Shown one piece after another: positions 17,186 through 26,100 of a DNA stretch of 64,000 bases. Each line of letters begins with the position of its first letter. The first letter of the stretch is position 1. Location of the stretch: assembly GCF_900091625.1 (NCBI RefSeq), contig NZ_FMIC01000002.1, forward strand, positions 1,364,001-1,428,000, given 5' to 3'. The position numbers were made by a program, and so were the translations under genes. The notes under the pieces are model-generated. The model did not search any database. It was not told where the DNA came from and saw only the letters and a program-made list of their open reading frames with translations. This stretch comes from Micromonospora peucetia. Lineage in GTDB: Bacteria > Actinomycetota > Actinomycetes > Mycobacteriales > Micromonosporaceae.

Positions 17186-17809
17186 TCAGTCGTCCTCCTC
17201 CGGATCCTGGTTGGCCTCCGCGCCGAGCACGAACGCCTGCATGGCCAACTCGTCGCCGAAGGGCGACACGAAGGCGGGCAGCTCGCGGGGCCCCAACTCC
17301 TGCACGTAGGCCCAGAACAGGCGGACCGCCTCGGCGGGCGACCCGGCCTCGATCGGCAGGTCGAGGCTGACCAGCCAGGGACGCCGTTGCGGCGGCGGAC
17401 CGAGCCGGTCGGACAGTTCCCGGAAGGCCGTCGGGGCCAGCGCGGTCACCGGCCCGTCGAGCGCCAGCGCGTCGGCCGGCACCGGCTCGTCGAAGGCCCG
17501 CCGGGTGTACGCCACCACCAGCGGCGTCTCGGCCCGCTCGGACTGCGGGTCGTCCGGGTCCTCCGGCTCCTGGCCGCTGGCCGCGGCGACCCGGCCCAGC
17601 GCCACCAGCCGTGGCGGCGCGTCGACCAGCACGGCCACCCGGTCGCCGGGGCGGGGCCGGGGGGCGTCGGTCAGGCCGGTCAACTCGAGCGTGTCGTGGT
17701 GGACCAGCCGCTCGGCCTCGTAGCGCCCGGTGGGCAGCAGCACCGCCCAGGAGTCCGTGCCGTCGGCGGGGCGCGCTCCGTCCACCCGGTGCGCGGTGTC
17801 GGTCGTCAT
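17186..17809 (-). CDS. conserved hypothetical protein
   Basis: A 207-residue acidic soluble protein, start MTTDTAHRVDG. Regions such as DSWAVLLPTGRYEAERLVHH, GDRVAVLVDAPPRLVALGRV and EAVRLFWAYVQELGPRELPAFV suggest a compact alpha/beta domain; the N-terminal half resembles a small EVE/ASCH-like RNA- or ligand-binding barrel only vaguely. No catalytic motif was recognised. ATG 17809 has an upstream GGATGGAAG. It is probably co-transcribed downstream of tag, since only 13 bp separate them. Confidence 0.6.
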   Translation of the reverse strand: MTTDTAHRVDGARPADGTDSWAVLLPTGRYEAERLVHHDTLELTGLTDAPRPRPGDRVAVLVDAPPRLVALGRVAAASGQEPEDPDDPQSERAETPLVVAYTRRAFDEPVPADALALDGPVTALAPTAFRELSDRLGPPPQRRPWLVSLDLPIEAGSPAEAVRLFWAYVQELGPRELPAFVSPFGDELAMQAFVLGAEANQDPEEDD

Positions 17810-17822
17810 GGCTTCCATCCCA

Positions 17823-18404
17823 TCACGCCGCCCGCGCCGCCACGACGTGGCAGCCCGCAAGGTGGTCGTCGACCATCCCGGTGGCCTGCATCAACGCGTA
17901 GGCCGTGGTGGGGCCGACGAAGCGGAAGCCCCGCTTCTTGAGTGCCTTGGCCAACGCGGTGGACTCGGCGGTCAGCGCCGGCACCTCCGCGAACGACGTG
18001 GGCCGGGCCGGCCGGGGTGGCGGGGCGAAGGACCAGAGCAGCGCGGAGAGCCCTTCCGGCAGCTCCAGCGCCGCCCGGGCGTTGAGGATCGCCGCCTCGA
18101 TCTTGGCCCGGTTGCGGACGATGCCGGCGTCGGCGAGCAGCCGGGCGATGTCGGCATCGCCGTAGCCGGCCACGGTCCCGATCCGGAACTCGTCGAAGGC
18201 CAGCCGGAACGCGGGACGTTTGCGCAGGATGGTCAGCCAGGACAGCCCCGACTGGAACGCCTCCAGCGTGAGCCGCTCGTAGAGCGCGTCGTCGCCGTGC
18301 AGGGGCCGGCCCCACTCGGTGTCGTGGTAGGCGACGTAGTCAGGGGTGCTGGTACCCCAGCCGCATCGTGGCAGCCCGTCGGCGCCGATCACCAGGTCAT
18401 TCAC
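17823..18404 (-). CDS. tag: DNA-3-methyladenine glycosylase I
   Basis: A 193-residue base-excision repair enzyme. The family N-terminus PRCGWGTSTPDYVAYHDTEWG, the segment LYERLTLEAFQSGLSWLTIL, and the C-terminal FVGPTTAYALMQATGMVDDH with the Zn-binding CxxH-like end (GCHV) are all present. It removes 3-methyladenine from alkylated DNA. Start GTG 18404 has a TAGCGT -10 (18416-18411) 6 bases upstream and no ribosome-binding site, so it is probably leaderless. It is next to the DivIVA-domain gene region as in mycobacteria (Rv1209-Rv1210). Confidence 0.92.
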   Translation of the reverse strand: MNDLVIGADGLPRCGWGTSTPDYVAYHDTEWGRPLHGDDALYERLTLEAFQSGLSWLTILRKRPAFRLAFDEFRIGTVAGYGDADIARLLADAGIVRNRAKIEAAILNARAALELPEGLSALLWSFAPPPRPARPTSFAEVPALTAESTALAKALKKRGFRFVGPTTAYALMQATGMVDDHLAGCHVVAARAA

Positions 18405-18454
18405 GCGTCCACGCTAGGGCACCGCCCCGACAGGCCGGTGGCCTCCGCCCCGGG

Positions 18455-18952
18455 TCAGGGGAGCCGGCCCTGCTCCACCAGCCGACCGAACTTCTTCAGC
18501 GCCTGGGTCAGGCCGAACTTCGACCCGGGCCAGAGCACCGGCCAGGCCACCCGCCCGGCAGGGCCGCCCGGCAGGTGGAACCACTCGTGCCACACCACCT
18601 GGGTGCGGTTCCGCTCCAGCGGTGTGCAGCGGAGCACGCCAGGGCCGCGCAGCAGCTTCCCGCAGTGCACGACGCCCACCTCGTACGGCGCGTCCACCCG
18701 GACCACCCGCATCTCGTCGCGCAGCACGGCGGGGCCGAGCGTGGTGACCGCCTCGACCAGGCTGCCCTCACCGCCGTCGCCCTCGACCACTCGGACGGTG
18801 GTGAAGGGGATCCAGTCCGACTGCCGCTCCCAGGCCGTCAGCGCCGCGAAGACCCGCTCCGCCGGCGCGTCGACGATCACCGTGGCGGTTACCTCGCCCG
18901 CGCCGGGGTGCGCCACGTCGCGCAGGTCCTCGCCGCTTCCCGGCCCGGTCAC
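18455..18952 (-). CDS. SRPBCC-family protein (polyketide cyclase/START-like)
   Basis: A 165-residue protein with the helix-grip fold pattern. The N-terminal strand EVTATVIVDAPAERVFAALTAWERQSDWIPF is typical of SRPBCC proteins, as is the later strand VVWHEWFHLPGGPAGRVAWPVL. These proteins bind hydrophobic ligands in a central cavity; some are enzymes. Its GTG start overlaps the stop of the DivIVA-domain gene (GTGA), so the two are translationally coupled. The ligand is unknown. Confidence 0.75.
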   Translation of the reverse strand: MTGPGSGEDLRDVAHPGAGEVTATVIVDAPAERVFAALTAWERQSDWIPFTTVRVVEGDGGEGSLVEAVTTLGPAVLRDEMRVVRVDAPYEVGVVHCGKLLRGPGVLRCTPLERNRTQVVWHEWFHLPGGPAGRVAWPVLWPGSKFGLTQALKKFGRLVEQGRLP

Positions 18953-19704
18953 TTCGACTCCGACTGGACCACCGGATCGGGACGTGCCCCGTCGCCCGCC
19001 GGCCGCGTCGTGCCGTCGTCGCCCGCCCCGGCCCGGTCCGTGCCCTGGTCACCATCGGTCCGGTCCGTGGCGACGTCGCCCGCCCCGGCCCGGTCCCTGC
19101 CCTCGTCACCATCGGCCCGGTCCGTGCCGTCGTCGCCGTCCCTCCGGGCGACGGCCCCGTCGTCGGGGCACGCGGTGGCTCCGACGCCGGCAGGGGTCGC
19201 GTCTTTCGCCCCGGAGCCGACGGTCGGGCCCGCGAACGCGGGAACCGGCTCGACGACCACGTCGGCGTCCCCGGGCGCGCCCGGCCGGTCGGCACCGACC
19301 GGCACCGTCCCCCGGGCCTCCGGCGACGGCTCGGCGGCGCCCGCCCGGGCCGCCTGCTCCCGGGACCGGCGCAGGGCGTCGGCGTCCGCCGCCCGCCCCT
19401 CGCGCAGCGCGGCGACCTCCGCCTCCAGCACGCCGATCAGCTCGGACTTGTAGCCGATGTCGTAGGCCGCCCGGCGCATCGCGTGGTCGACCTGGGCCAT
19501 CCGATAGCCCCGCAGCGCGGTGTCGAACCGGACCTCACCCACGTCGGACTCGCGGAGCGGACGGGCCGCCGGCAACGGCACGGCCCGCCCGTCCGGCTCG
19601 GCCGGCGTCAGGCCGGGATCCCGGCCGGAGACCAGCACAGTCACCCCGAACACGACCGCCGCGACGGTCAACGCCACCACAAGCAGGAGCAGAACCTGAT
19701 CCAT
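18949..19704 (-). CDS. DivIVA-domain membrane protein with acidic repeat tail
   Basis: A 251-residue protein. It has one N-terminal transmembrane helix (LLLLVVALTVAAVVFGVTVLV) and a DivIVA-like segment (FDTALRGYRMAQVDHAMRRAA). A coiled coil follows (LIGVLEAEVAALREGRAADA), then a low-complexity Asp/Gly/Thr/Arg tail with a 19-residue repeat. The YRMAQVDHAM motif is the DivIVA-domain signature of actinobacterial Rv1209-like proteins. A role at the membrane in cell-pole or wall growth is inferred from the domain only. ATG 19704 follows a CACGAT -10-like element. Confidence 0.75.
   Translation of the reverse strand: MDQVLLLLVVALTVAAVVFGVTVLVSGRDPGLTPAEPDGRAVPLPAARPLRESDVGEVRFDTALRGYRMAQVDHAMRRAAYDIGYKSELIGVLEAEVAALREGRAADADALRRSREQAARAGAAEPSPEARGTVPVGADRPGAPGDADVVVEPVPAFAGPTVGSGAKDATPAGVGATACPDDGAVARRDGDDGTDRADGDEGRDRAGAGDVATDRTDGDQGTDRAGAGDDGTTRPAGDGARPDPVVQSESK
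19018..19131. repeat. 57-bp in-frame tandem repeat inside the DivIVA-domain gene
   Basis: Two copies with a 57-base period (starting 19018 and 19075) differ at only a few positions, and a partial third copy follows. The period equals 19 codons, so changes in copy number keep the frame. The encoded unit has the pattern GDxGxDRAGAGDxxTxR. Confidence 0.8.
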
Positions 19705-19988
19705 GCACAGATCGTGGCACGTCGAACCGGCTGGAGCGACCCCACCACCCGCCCGCGTCCGGATCCGCCCCGACTGACCTCCGTCCGGCGCACCGGCCCA
19801 CGCCGCCGATGTGGCGGGGAAAACTCGTCCCGCGCCCGGCACGCGCGACGGCTTGGGCTGGGAGAGCAGCGCCCGGGGCGCCCGACCGCCGGCATCGGAC
19901 CGGCGGGGCCCGACCGGGGTGGACCGGCTAGCGTCGTGATCGGCCGACGGCGGGCACGGGTCGGCGGCGCGGACCTTCAGGAGGCGGC

Positions 19989-20858
19989 ATGGCCGGGGCG
20001 CTTCGGCTCGGTGGGCGCACGTTCGGCCCGGACGAGCTGGTGGTGATGGCGATCGTCAACCGTACGCCGGACTCGTTCTTCGACCAGGGTGCGACCTTCG
20101 CCCAGGACAGCGCGCTGCGCGCGGTGGAGCGGGCGGTCGAGGAGGGTGCCGAGATCATCGACATCGGTGGGGTGAAGGCCGGCCCGGGCGCGGTGGTCGA
20201 CGTGGCCGAGGAGATCCGGCGCACGACGGCGACCATCGCCGCCGTCCGGACCGCCTTCCCCGATGTGGTGATCTCGATCGACACCTGGCGGGCCGAGGTG
20301 GCGGTGGAGGCGGTGGCGGCCGGCGCCGACCTGCTCAACGACACCTGGTCCGGCGCCGACCCGGCGCTGGCCCGGGTCGCGGCGCAGACCGGCGCCGGCC
20401 TGGTCTGCTCGCACGCCGGTGGCCTCGCGCCGCGGACCAGGCCGCACCGCGCGGCTTTCGCCGACGTGGTCGCCGACGTGGTCACGACGGTGACCGGGCT
20501 CGCCGAACACGCGGTCGCGCTGGGCGTACGCGCCGACGGGATCCTGATCGACCCGGCGCACGACTTCGGCAAGAACACCCGCCACTCGTTGGAGATCACC
20601 CGCCGGCTCGGCGAGCTTTCCGACACCGGCTGGCCGTTGCTGGTCGCCCTGTCGAACAAGGACTTCATCGGCGAGACGCTGGACCTGCCGGTGGCCGAGC
20701 GGCTGGAGGGGACGCTGGCGGCCACCGCGGTCTCAGCCTGGCTGGGCGCCCGGGTGTTCCGCGCGCACCAGGTCCGTCCCACCCGTCGGGTGCTCGACAT
20801 GGTCGCCTCGATCCGGGGCGACCGCCCGCCGACGCTGACCCGGCGCGGCCTCGCCTGA
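19989..20858 (+). CDS. folP2: dihydropteroate synthase-like protein, FolP2 type
   Basis: A 289-residue TIM-barrel protein of the DHPS family, with AGGAGG (19980-19985) before the ATG. The N-terminal VMAIVNRTPDSFFDQGATF matches DHPS loop 1. Key active-site segments differ from true DHPS: the usual GGESSRPG loop is GGVKAGPG, and the usual SRK is SNK (ALSNKDFIGE). These are features of mycobacterial FolP2 (Rv1207), which is reported to lack dihydropteroate synthase activity. The neighbourhood (DUF3117, tag, DivIVA-like) is also that of folP2. It should not be counted as the sulfonamide target. The real substrate is unknown. Confidence 0.85.
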   Translation: MAGALRLGGRTFGPDELVVMAIVNRTPDSFFDQGATFAQDSALRAVERAVEEGAEIIDIGGVKAGPGAVVDVAEEIRRTTATIAAVRTAFPDVVISIDTWRAEVAVEAVAAGADLLNDTWSGADPALARVAAQTGAGLVCSHAGGLAPRTRPHRAAFADVVADVVTTVTGLAEHAVALGVRADGILIDPAHDFGKNTRHSLEITRRLGELSDTGWPLLVALSNKDFIGETLDLPVAERLEGTLAATAVSAWLGARVFRAHQVRPTRRVLDMVASIRGDRPPTLTRRGLA

Positions 20859-20873
20859 CCGCCGCGCCGGGAG

Positions 20874-20901
20874 CGGGCGGCACGGCGGCCGTCGCCGCCC
20901 G
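20874..20901. terminator. hairpin between folP2 and nuoA (convergent)
   Basis: CGGGCGGC and GCCGCCCG form an 8-bp perfect stem with a 12-base loop between two convergent genes. Confidence 0.4.
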
Positions 20902-20907
20902 GGGCGG

Positions 20908-21285
20908 TCAGGTCCAGCGCAGGATGTTCTTCCGCCAGGCGTAGAGGATGCCGAGCGCCAGCACCGCGACGAAGACCGCCATCTCCACGACCGTGACCAT
21001 CCCGAACCCGGGCCGGTCGAAGACCACCGCCCAGGGGAAGAGGAACACCGACTCCACGGCGAACAGCACGTAGAGGTAGGCGTACACGTAGTAGCGGATC
21101 TGCATCTGCGCCCAGTCGGCGCCGACCGGGTCGAGGCCGCACTCGTAGGTGGCGCGCTTGCTGAAGGGCTCGGCCGGACGGGCGGGACGTAACACCCGGT
21201 TGGCCGAGAACGCCGTCACGAAGAAGAGGACGCTGGCGAGCAGGAGCAGCCCGAGCGTCGCGTACGAGCCCAGGTAACCGGTCAC
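20908..21285 (-). CDS. nuoA: NADH-quinone oxidoreductase subunit A-like (orphan)
   Basis: A 125-residue membrane protein with three helices. It carries the NuoA hallmarks: the loop KRATYECGLDPVGADWAQMQIRYY (Cys and Glu/Asp conserved) and YLYVLFAVESVFLFPWAVVF. NuoA forms part of the quinone-channel region of complex I. No other nuo gene lies next to it, which is unusual because nuoA normally starts an operon. GTG 21285 has TAGGCT (21299-21294) 8 bases upstream, giving a leaderless transcript. It might belong to a partial second complex I linked to the KorAB ferredoxin oxidoreductase, as some actinobacteria carry, but that is inference. Confidence 0.85.
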   Translation of the reverse strand: MTGYLGSYATLGLLLLASVLFFVTAFSANRVLRPARPAEPFSKRATYECGLDPVGADWAQMQIRYYVYAYLYVLFAVESVFLFPWAVVFDRPGFGMVTVVEMAVFVAVLALGILYAWRKNILRWT

Positions 21286-21420
21286 GGTCGCTGAGCCTAC
21301 CGCCCCCCGTCGCCGCCCGGGTCGGGTCGAACCCGTTACGGATTTGTTTCCCGGTGGGACTAGTGCCTCCAGACAACGGTTGTCGAGTATTGGAGCTCAT
21401 TCATCGGCGCCGGAGGACAG

Positions 21421-22821
21421 ATGGTTCGCGTGGACGTACGGCCCGGCCGGCGGGCGCGTGACCGACGCGCCGCGCCACTACTGGCGATCTGCCTCGCGAT
21501 CGGGCTGACAGTCATCATGGTGCCGGGATGGGCGACCGCCACCCCGACCCCCCGGGTCGCCGCCCCCGCGACCGAACAACCGGGCGCCGAGCCGGGCGGG
21601 GACACCCCGACGACGGATCCCACGGACACCGGGCCGGTCCCCACCGAGGCGCCGCCGACCACGGCGCCTCCGCCGGAGACCACGCCACCAGTCGCGACGA
21701 CCGAGCCGGCGCCGACGACGACGGCCCCGGAGCAGCCGGCGTCCACCACGGCCGCGCCGACCACCGGCGCACCGCCCCCGGCACCGTCGGCACCGCCCTC
21801 CGCGCCCGCACCGACCCCACCGGCGCCCCCGGTCGGGGTGAGCGTCACCACCGACGACATCACCCTGGACGCCGCGTACTGGAACGCACCGAGCACAGCG
21901 ACCACGCTGCGGGTGACCGTCACGAACACCGGCGCCACGCCCGCCCGGATCCGGCTGGCCTACACGCTCCCGGCCGGGCTGACCGATGCCGGCACTGGCG
22001 GCTGCGCCCTGCTCGGCGGCGGGGAGCACCGCTGCGGCGAGTGGGCGGGCGCACCCGGTGCCCGGTTCAGCGCCCTGCTCCGGATCCGCGTCAGCGGCGA
22101 CGCCTGGCAGCGGATGCCGCTCAGCGGCTCCGTACGGGTCACCGCGACCGCCCCCGGCGGAGCCGGCCCGGCGCACGACAACGAGGGGTTCGCGGTGCTC
22201 TTCCCGCCCGGCCCGCCGGTGCCGGGGATCAGGCTGGACGCCGACGGGGTCTCCTTCGACATCAGCGGCGTGGCGGGCGGGCTCGACGTGCGCCTGGGCA
22301 ACACCGGCCGGGTGGATGCCGACGGCCGGATCGAGGTTGTCCTGCCGGCCGGGGTGACCGTGCCGACACCCCCGTCCGGTTGCACCACGGTCGACGCCGC
22401 CCGTACGCGTTGCGAGCTGGGCACCCTCACCGCGGGCCGGACGGCGGAACTGCGGCTGCCGGTGTCCGCGACGCCCGAGGCCCAGCGGCAGGCCCCGCTG
22501 GCCGGCGCGGTGCTCGGCTGGCTCGACCCGCGCAGCGGCCCGACCAGGCAGGTGCGGATGAGCTTCCGGATCACCGCAGCCGCCGCGCTGGCGACCCCGG
22601 TGGCCTCGCCACCCGCGCCGACCGGCTCGCAGGGCGTGCTGGCCGCCGGCGCCCCGGCCGTCAGCGATGGCGGCGGGGGCGGCTCGGTACGGCGGACGGC
22701 CCTCCTCCTGATCGCGGTCTCCACGCTGCTGGTGGTGTTCGCCCTCGCGCTCGCGACCACCACACTGCGGCGGCGGCTGACCGCCCCGGCGGCCGGACCG
22801 TCGACGGCATCGACGGAGTGA
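21421..22821 (+). CDS. secreted cell-surface protein with Thr/Pro stalk and C-terminal membrane anchor
   Basis: A 466-residue protein. Its signal sequence (LLAICLAIGLTVIMVPGWATA) is followed by about 85 residues rich in Thr, Pro and Ala (a typical extracellular stalk), then two Ig-like/DUF11-like beta domains. One is ATTLRVTVTNTGATPARIRLAYTLPAGL, the other GGLDVRLGNTGRVDADGRIEVVLPAG (read in parts). The C-terminus is a membrane helix (TALLLIAVSTLLVVFALALA) and a basic tail. The N-to-C order matches actinobacterial wall-spanning adhesin- or receptor-like proteins. No catalytic motif is visible, and ligand and partner are unknown. Confidence 0.75.
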   Translation: MVRVDVRPGRRARDRRAAPLLAICLAIGLTVIMVPGWATATPTPRVAAPATEQPGAEPGGDTPTTDPTDTGPVPTEAPPTTAPPPETTPPVATTEPAPTTTAPEQPASTTAAPTTGAPPPAPSAPPSAPAPTPPAPPVGVSVTTDDITLDAAYWNAPSTATTLRVTVTNTGATPARIRLAYTLPAGLTDAGTGGCALLGGGEHRCGEWAGAPGARFSALLRIRVSGDAWQRMPLSGSVRVTATAPGGAGPAHDNEGFAVLFPPGPPVPGIRLDADGVSFDISGVAGGLDVRLGNTGRVDADGRIEVVLPAGVTVPTPPSGCTTVDAARTRCELGTLTAGRTAELRLPVSATPEAQRQAPLAGAVLGWLDPRSGPTRQVRMSFRITAAAALATPVASPPAPTGSQGVLAAGAPAVSDGGGGGSVRRTALLLIAVSTLLVVFALALATTTLRRRLTAPAAGPSTASTE

Positions 22822-22835
22822 GCCGAGACGGCCCC

Positions 22836-22865
22836 GGGACGCCGATCGGACCGGGCTGGCGTCCC
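22836..22865 (+). terminator. terminator hairpin after the cell-surface gene
   Basis: GGGACGCC and GGCGTCCC form an 8-bp perfect stem with a 14-base loop, starting 15 bases after the stop codon. Confidence 0.45.
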
Positions 22866-22991
22866 GCCGACCGGGGCGACCGGTGATCTCGATTACGGCG
22901 AGCGGATGGAAACACCTCAAATCGGGGTGGAATCTCGCTGGATCGCATCCCACAGGGCGGCCTCCGAGAAGGTTGGGGCGGCGATTCGACG

Positions 22992-22997
22992 TAGGCT
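22992..22997 (+). promoter_or_regulatory. -10 element (TAGGCT) upstream of the korA operon
   Basis: TAGGCT implies a transcription start near 23004. That leaves a leader of about 65 bases before the small coding sequence at 23070 and about 140 bases before korA. Confidence 0.4.
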
Positions 22998-23069
22998 CTC
23001 AGGTGAGGTAACTACAGCGGACCGGGCCCGTTCGGCGGGTCTGGTACAGCGGTGCGTCAAGGAGGTCAC

Positions 23070-23147
23070 GTGGCCGGGCAAGGCGAGGTCACCATCAAGT
23101 TCAGCCGCCCGCGCGACCGCGCCCAGCGAAGCGAGGTGCAGGCGTGA
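23070..23147 (+). CDS. 25-residue upstream peptide coupled to korA
   Basis: GTG at 23070 has a perfect AAGGAGG (23059-23065) 4 bases upstream. The frame runs 25 codons (VAGQGEVTIKFSRPRDRAQR, then SEVQA) and its TGA overlaps the korA GTG in the GTGA pattern. korA itself has only a weak ribosome-binding site, so ribosomes finishing this peptide probably start korA. No family was recognised. It could be a regulatory leader or a translational booster; conservation would have to decide. Confidence 0.5.
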   Translation: MAGQGEVTIKFSRPRDRAQRSEVQA

Positions 23148-24983
23148 CCAAGCAGATCCGTCAACTGGACCGGGTGGTCATCCGGTTCGCCGGTGACTCC
23201 GGCGACGGCATGCAGCTCACCGGCGACCGGTTCACCTCGGAGACCGCGCAACTCGGCAACGACATCTCCACGTTGCCGAACTTCCCGGCGGAGATCCGGG
23301 CTCCCGCCGGCACCCTGCCGGGCGTGTCGAGCTTCCAGGTGCACTTCGCCGACTACGACATCCTGACCCCCGGCGACTCGCCGAACGTGCTGGTGGCGAT
23401 GAACCCGGCGGCGCTCAAGGCGAACCTCGCCGACCTGCCGCGCGGTGCGGACATCATCGTCAACACCGACGAATTCACCAGGCGCAACCTGGCCAAGGTC
23501 GGCTACCAGTCGAACCCGCTCGATGACGACTCCCTCGCCGGCTACGTGTTGCACCCGGTGGCGCTGACGTCGATGACGGTCGGCGCGCTCGCCGCGCTCG
23601 ACGTCTCCAAGAAGGACGCCGAGCGGGCCAAGAACATGTTCGCCCTCGGCCTGCTCTCCTGGATGTACAGCCGGCCGTACGAGTCGACGCTGCGCTTCCT
23701 GGAGCGCAAGTTCGCCGCCCGCCCCGAGCTGGTCGCGGCGAACGTCGCGGCGTTCCGGGCCGGCTGGAACTTCGGCGAGACCACCGAGGACTTCGCGGTC
23801 CGCTACGAGGTCAAGCCGGCGAAGATGCGGCCGGGCACCTACCGCAACATCACCGGCAACGCGGCCCTCTCGCTCGGTCTGGTGGCCGCCGGCGTCCGTT
23901 CCGGGCTGCCGGTCTTCCTGGGTGCATACCCGATCACCCCGGCCTCGGACATCCTGCACGAGCTGAGCAAGCACAAGCGCCTCGGTGTGCTCACCATGCA
24001 GGCCGAGGACGAGATCGCCGCGGTCGGCGCGGCGCTGGGCGCGTCGTACGGCGGGGCGCTCGGCGTCACCACCACCAGCGGCCCGGGCGTGGCGCTCAAG
24101 AGCGAGACGATCTCCCTCGCGGTGGCACTGGAACTGCCCCTGGTGATCGTCGACGTGCAGCGGGCCGGCCCCTCCACGGGCATGCCCACCAAGACCGAGC
24201 AGGCCGACCTCAACATGGCGCTGCACGGCCGCCACGGCGAGGCTCCGATCGCGGTGATCGCGCCGAAGTCTCCGTCGGACTGCTTCCACGCGGCCATCGA
24301 GGCGGCCCGGATCGCGCTGACCTACCGCACCCCGGTCATCCTGCTCTCCGACAACTACGTCGCCAACGGCTCCGAGCCGTGGCTGCTGCCCGACGTCGAG
24401 TCGCTGCCCGACCTGCGGGTCGAGTTCGCCACGAAGCCCAACGGCGACGACGGCACCACGTTCCTGCCCTACCTGCGCGACCCGGAGACGCTGGCCCGGC
24501 CGTGGGCCATCCCGGGCACCGCCGGGCTGGAGCACCGCATCGGCGGGCTGGAGAAGGCCGACAAGACCGGCGACATCTCGTACGACCCGGCGAACCACGA
24601 CTTCATGGTGCGTACCCGGGCGGCCCGCATCGAGACGATCCCGGTGCCCGACGTCGAGGTCGAGGACCCGGACGGCGACGCCCGGGTGCTGGTGCTCGGC
24701 TGGGGATCCACGTACGGGCCGATCGGCGCCGCGTGCCGGGGCCTGCGCCAGCGTGGCCACGCCGTCGCGCAGGCGCACCTGCGGCACCTCGCCCCGATGC
24801 CGGCCAACCTCGGCGAGGTGCTGCGCTCCTACGACCGCGTGGTCATTCCCGAGATGAACCTCGGCCAGCTCGCCCACGTGATCCGGGCGAAGTACCTGGT
24901 CGACGCGATCAGCTACAACCAGGTCCGCGGCCTGCCGTTCACCGCCGCCGAGCTGGAGACGACGCTGGAAGAGGTCCTGAAGA

Positions 24984-24991
<8 letters not shown>
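23144..24991 (+). CDS. korA: 2-oxoacid:ferredoxin oxidoreductase, alpha subunit (fused gamma-alpha)
   Basis: A 615-residue subunit. The N-terminal gamma domain (IRFAGDSGDGMQLTGDRF) is followed by the pyrimidine-binding alpha domain (FLGAYPITPASDILHELSKH, later GPSTGMPTKTEQADLN) and a C-terminal transketolase-like domain (RVLVLGWGSTYGPIGAACRG). With KorB it oxidatively decarboxylates 2-oxoglutarate (or another 2-oxoacid) to the acyl-CoA, reducing ferredoxin. It overlaps korB by 8 bp. Mycobacterial KorAB (Rv2455c-Rv2454c) supports an alternative TCA cycle; the same role is likely here. Confidence 0.92.
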
Positions 24992-26018
<1,027 letters not shown>

Positions 26019-26048
26019 TCCGAGCCGCCTCCGCCGGCAGAACAGGGA

Positions 26049-26082
26049 CCGGGGCCCGCAACCGATCGGTTGCGGGCCCCGG
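26049..26082. terminator. strong bidirectional terminator hairpin
   Basis: A perfect 15-bp stem (CCGGGGCCCGCAACC and its complement) around the loop GATC, between the convergent korB and protease genes. Confidence 0.65.
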
Positions 26083-26100
26083 CACGTTCCACCTGCCTGG

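Noticed and set aside
19989..20858. Housekeeping dihydropteroate synthase (sulfonamide target)
   Set aside because: The substrate-binding loop and SRK-type motifs are replaced by FolP2-type sequences, so it was annotated as a paralogue of unknown function.
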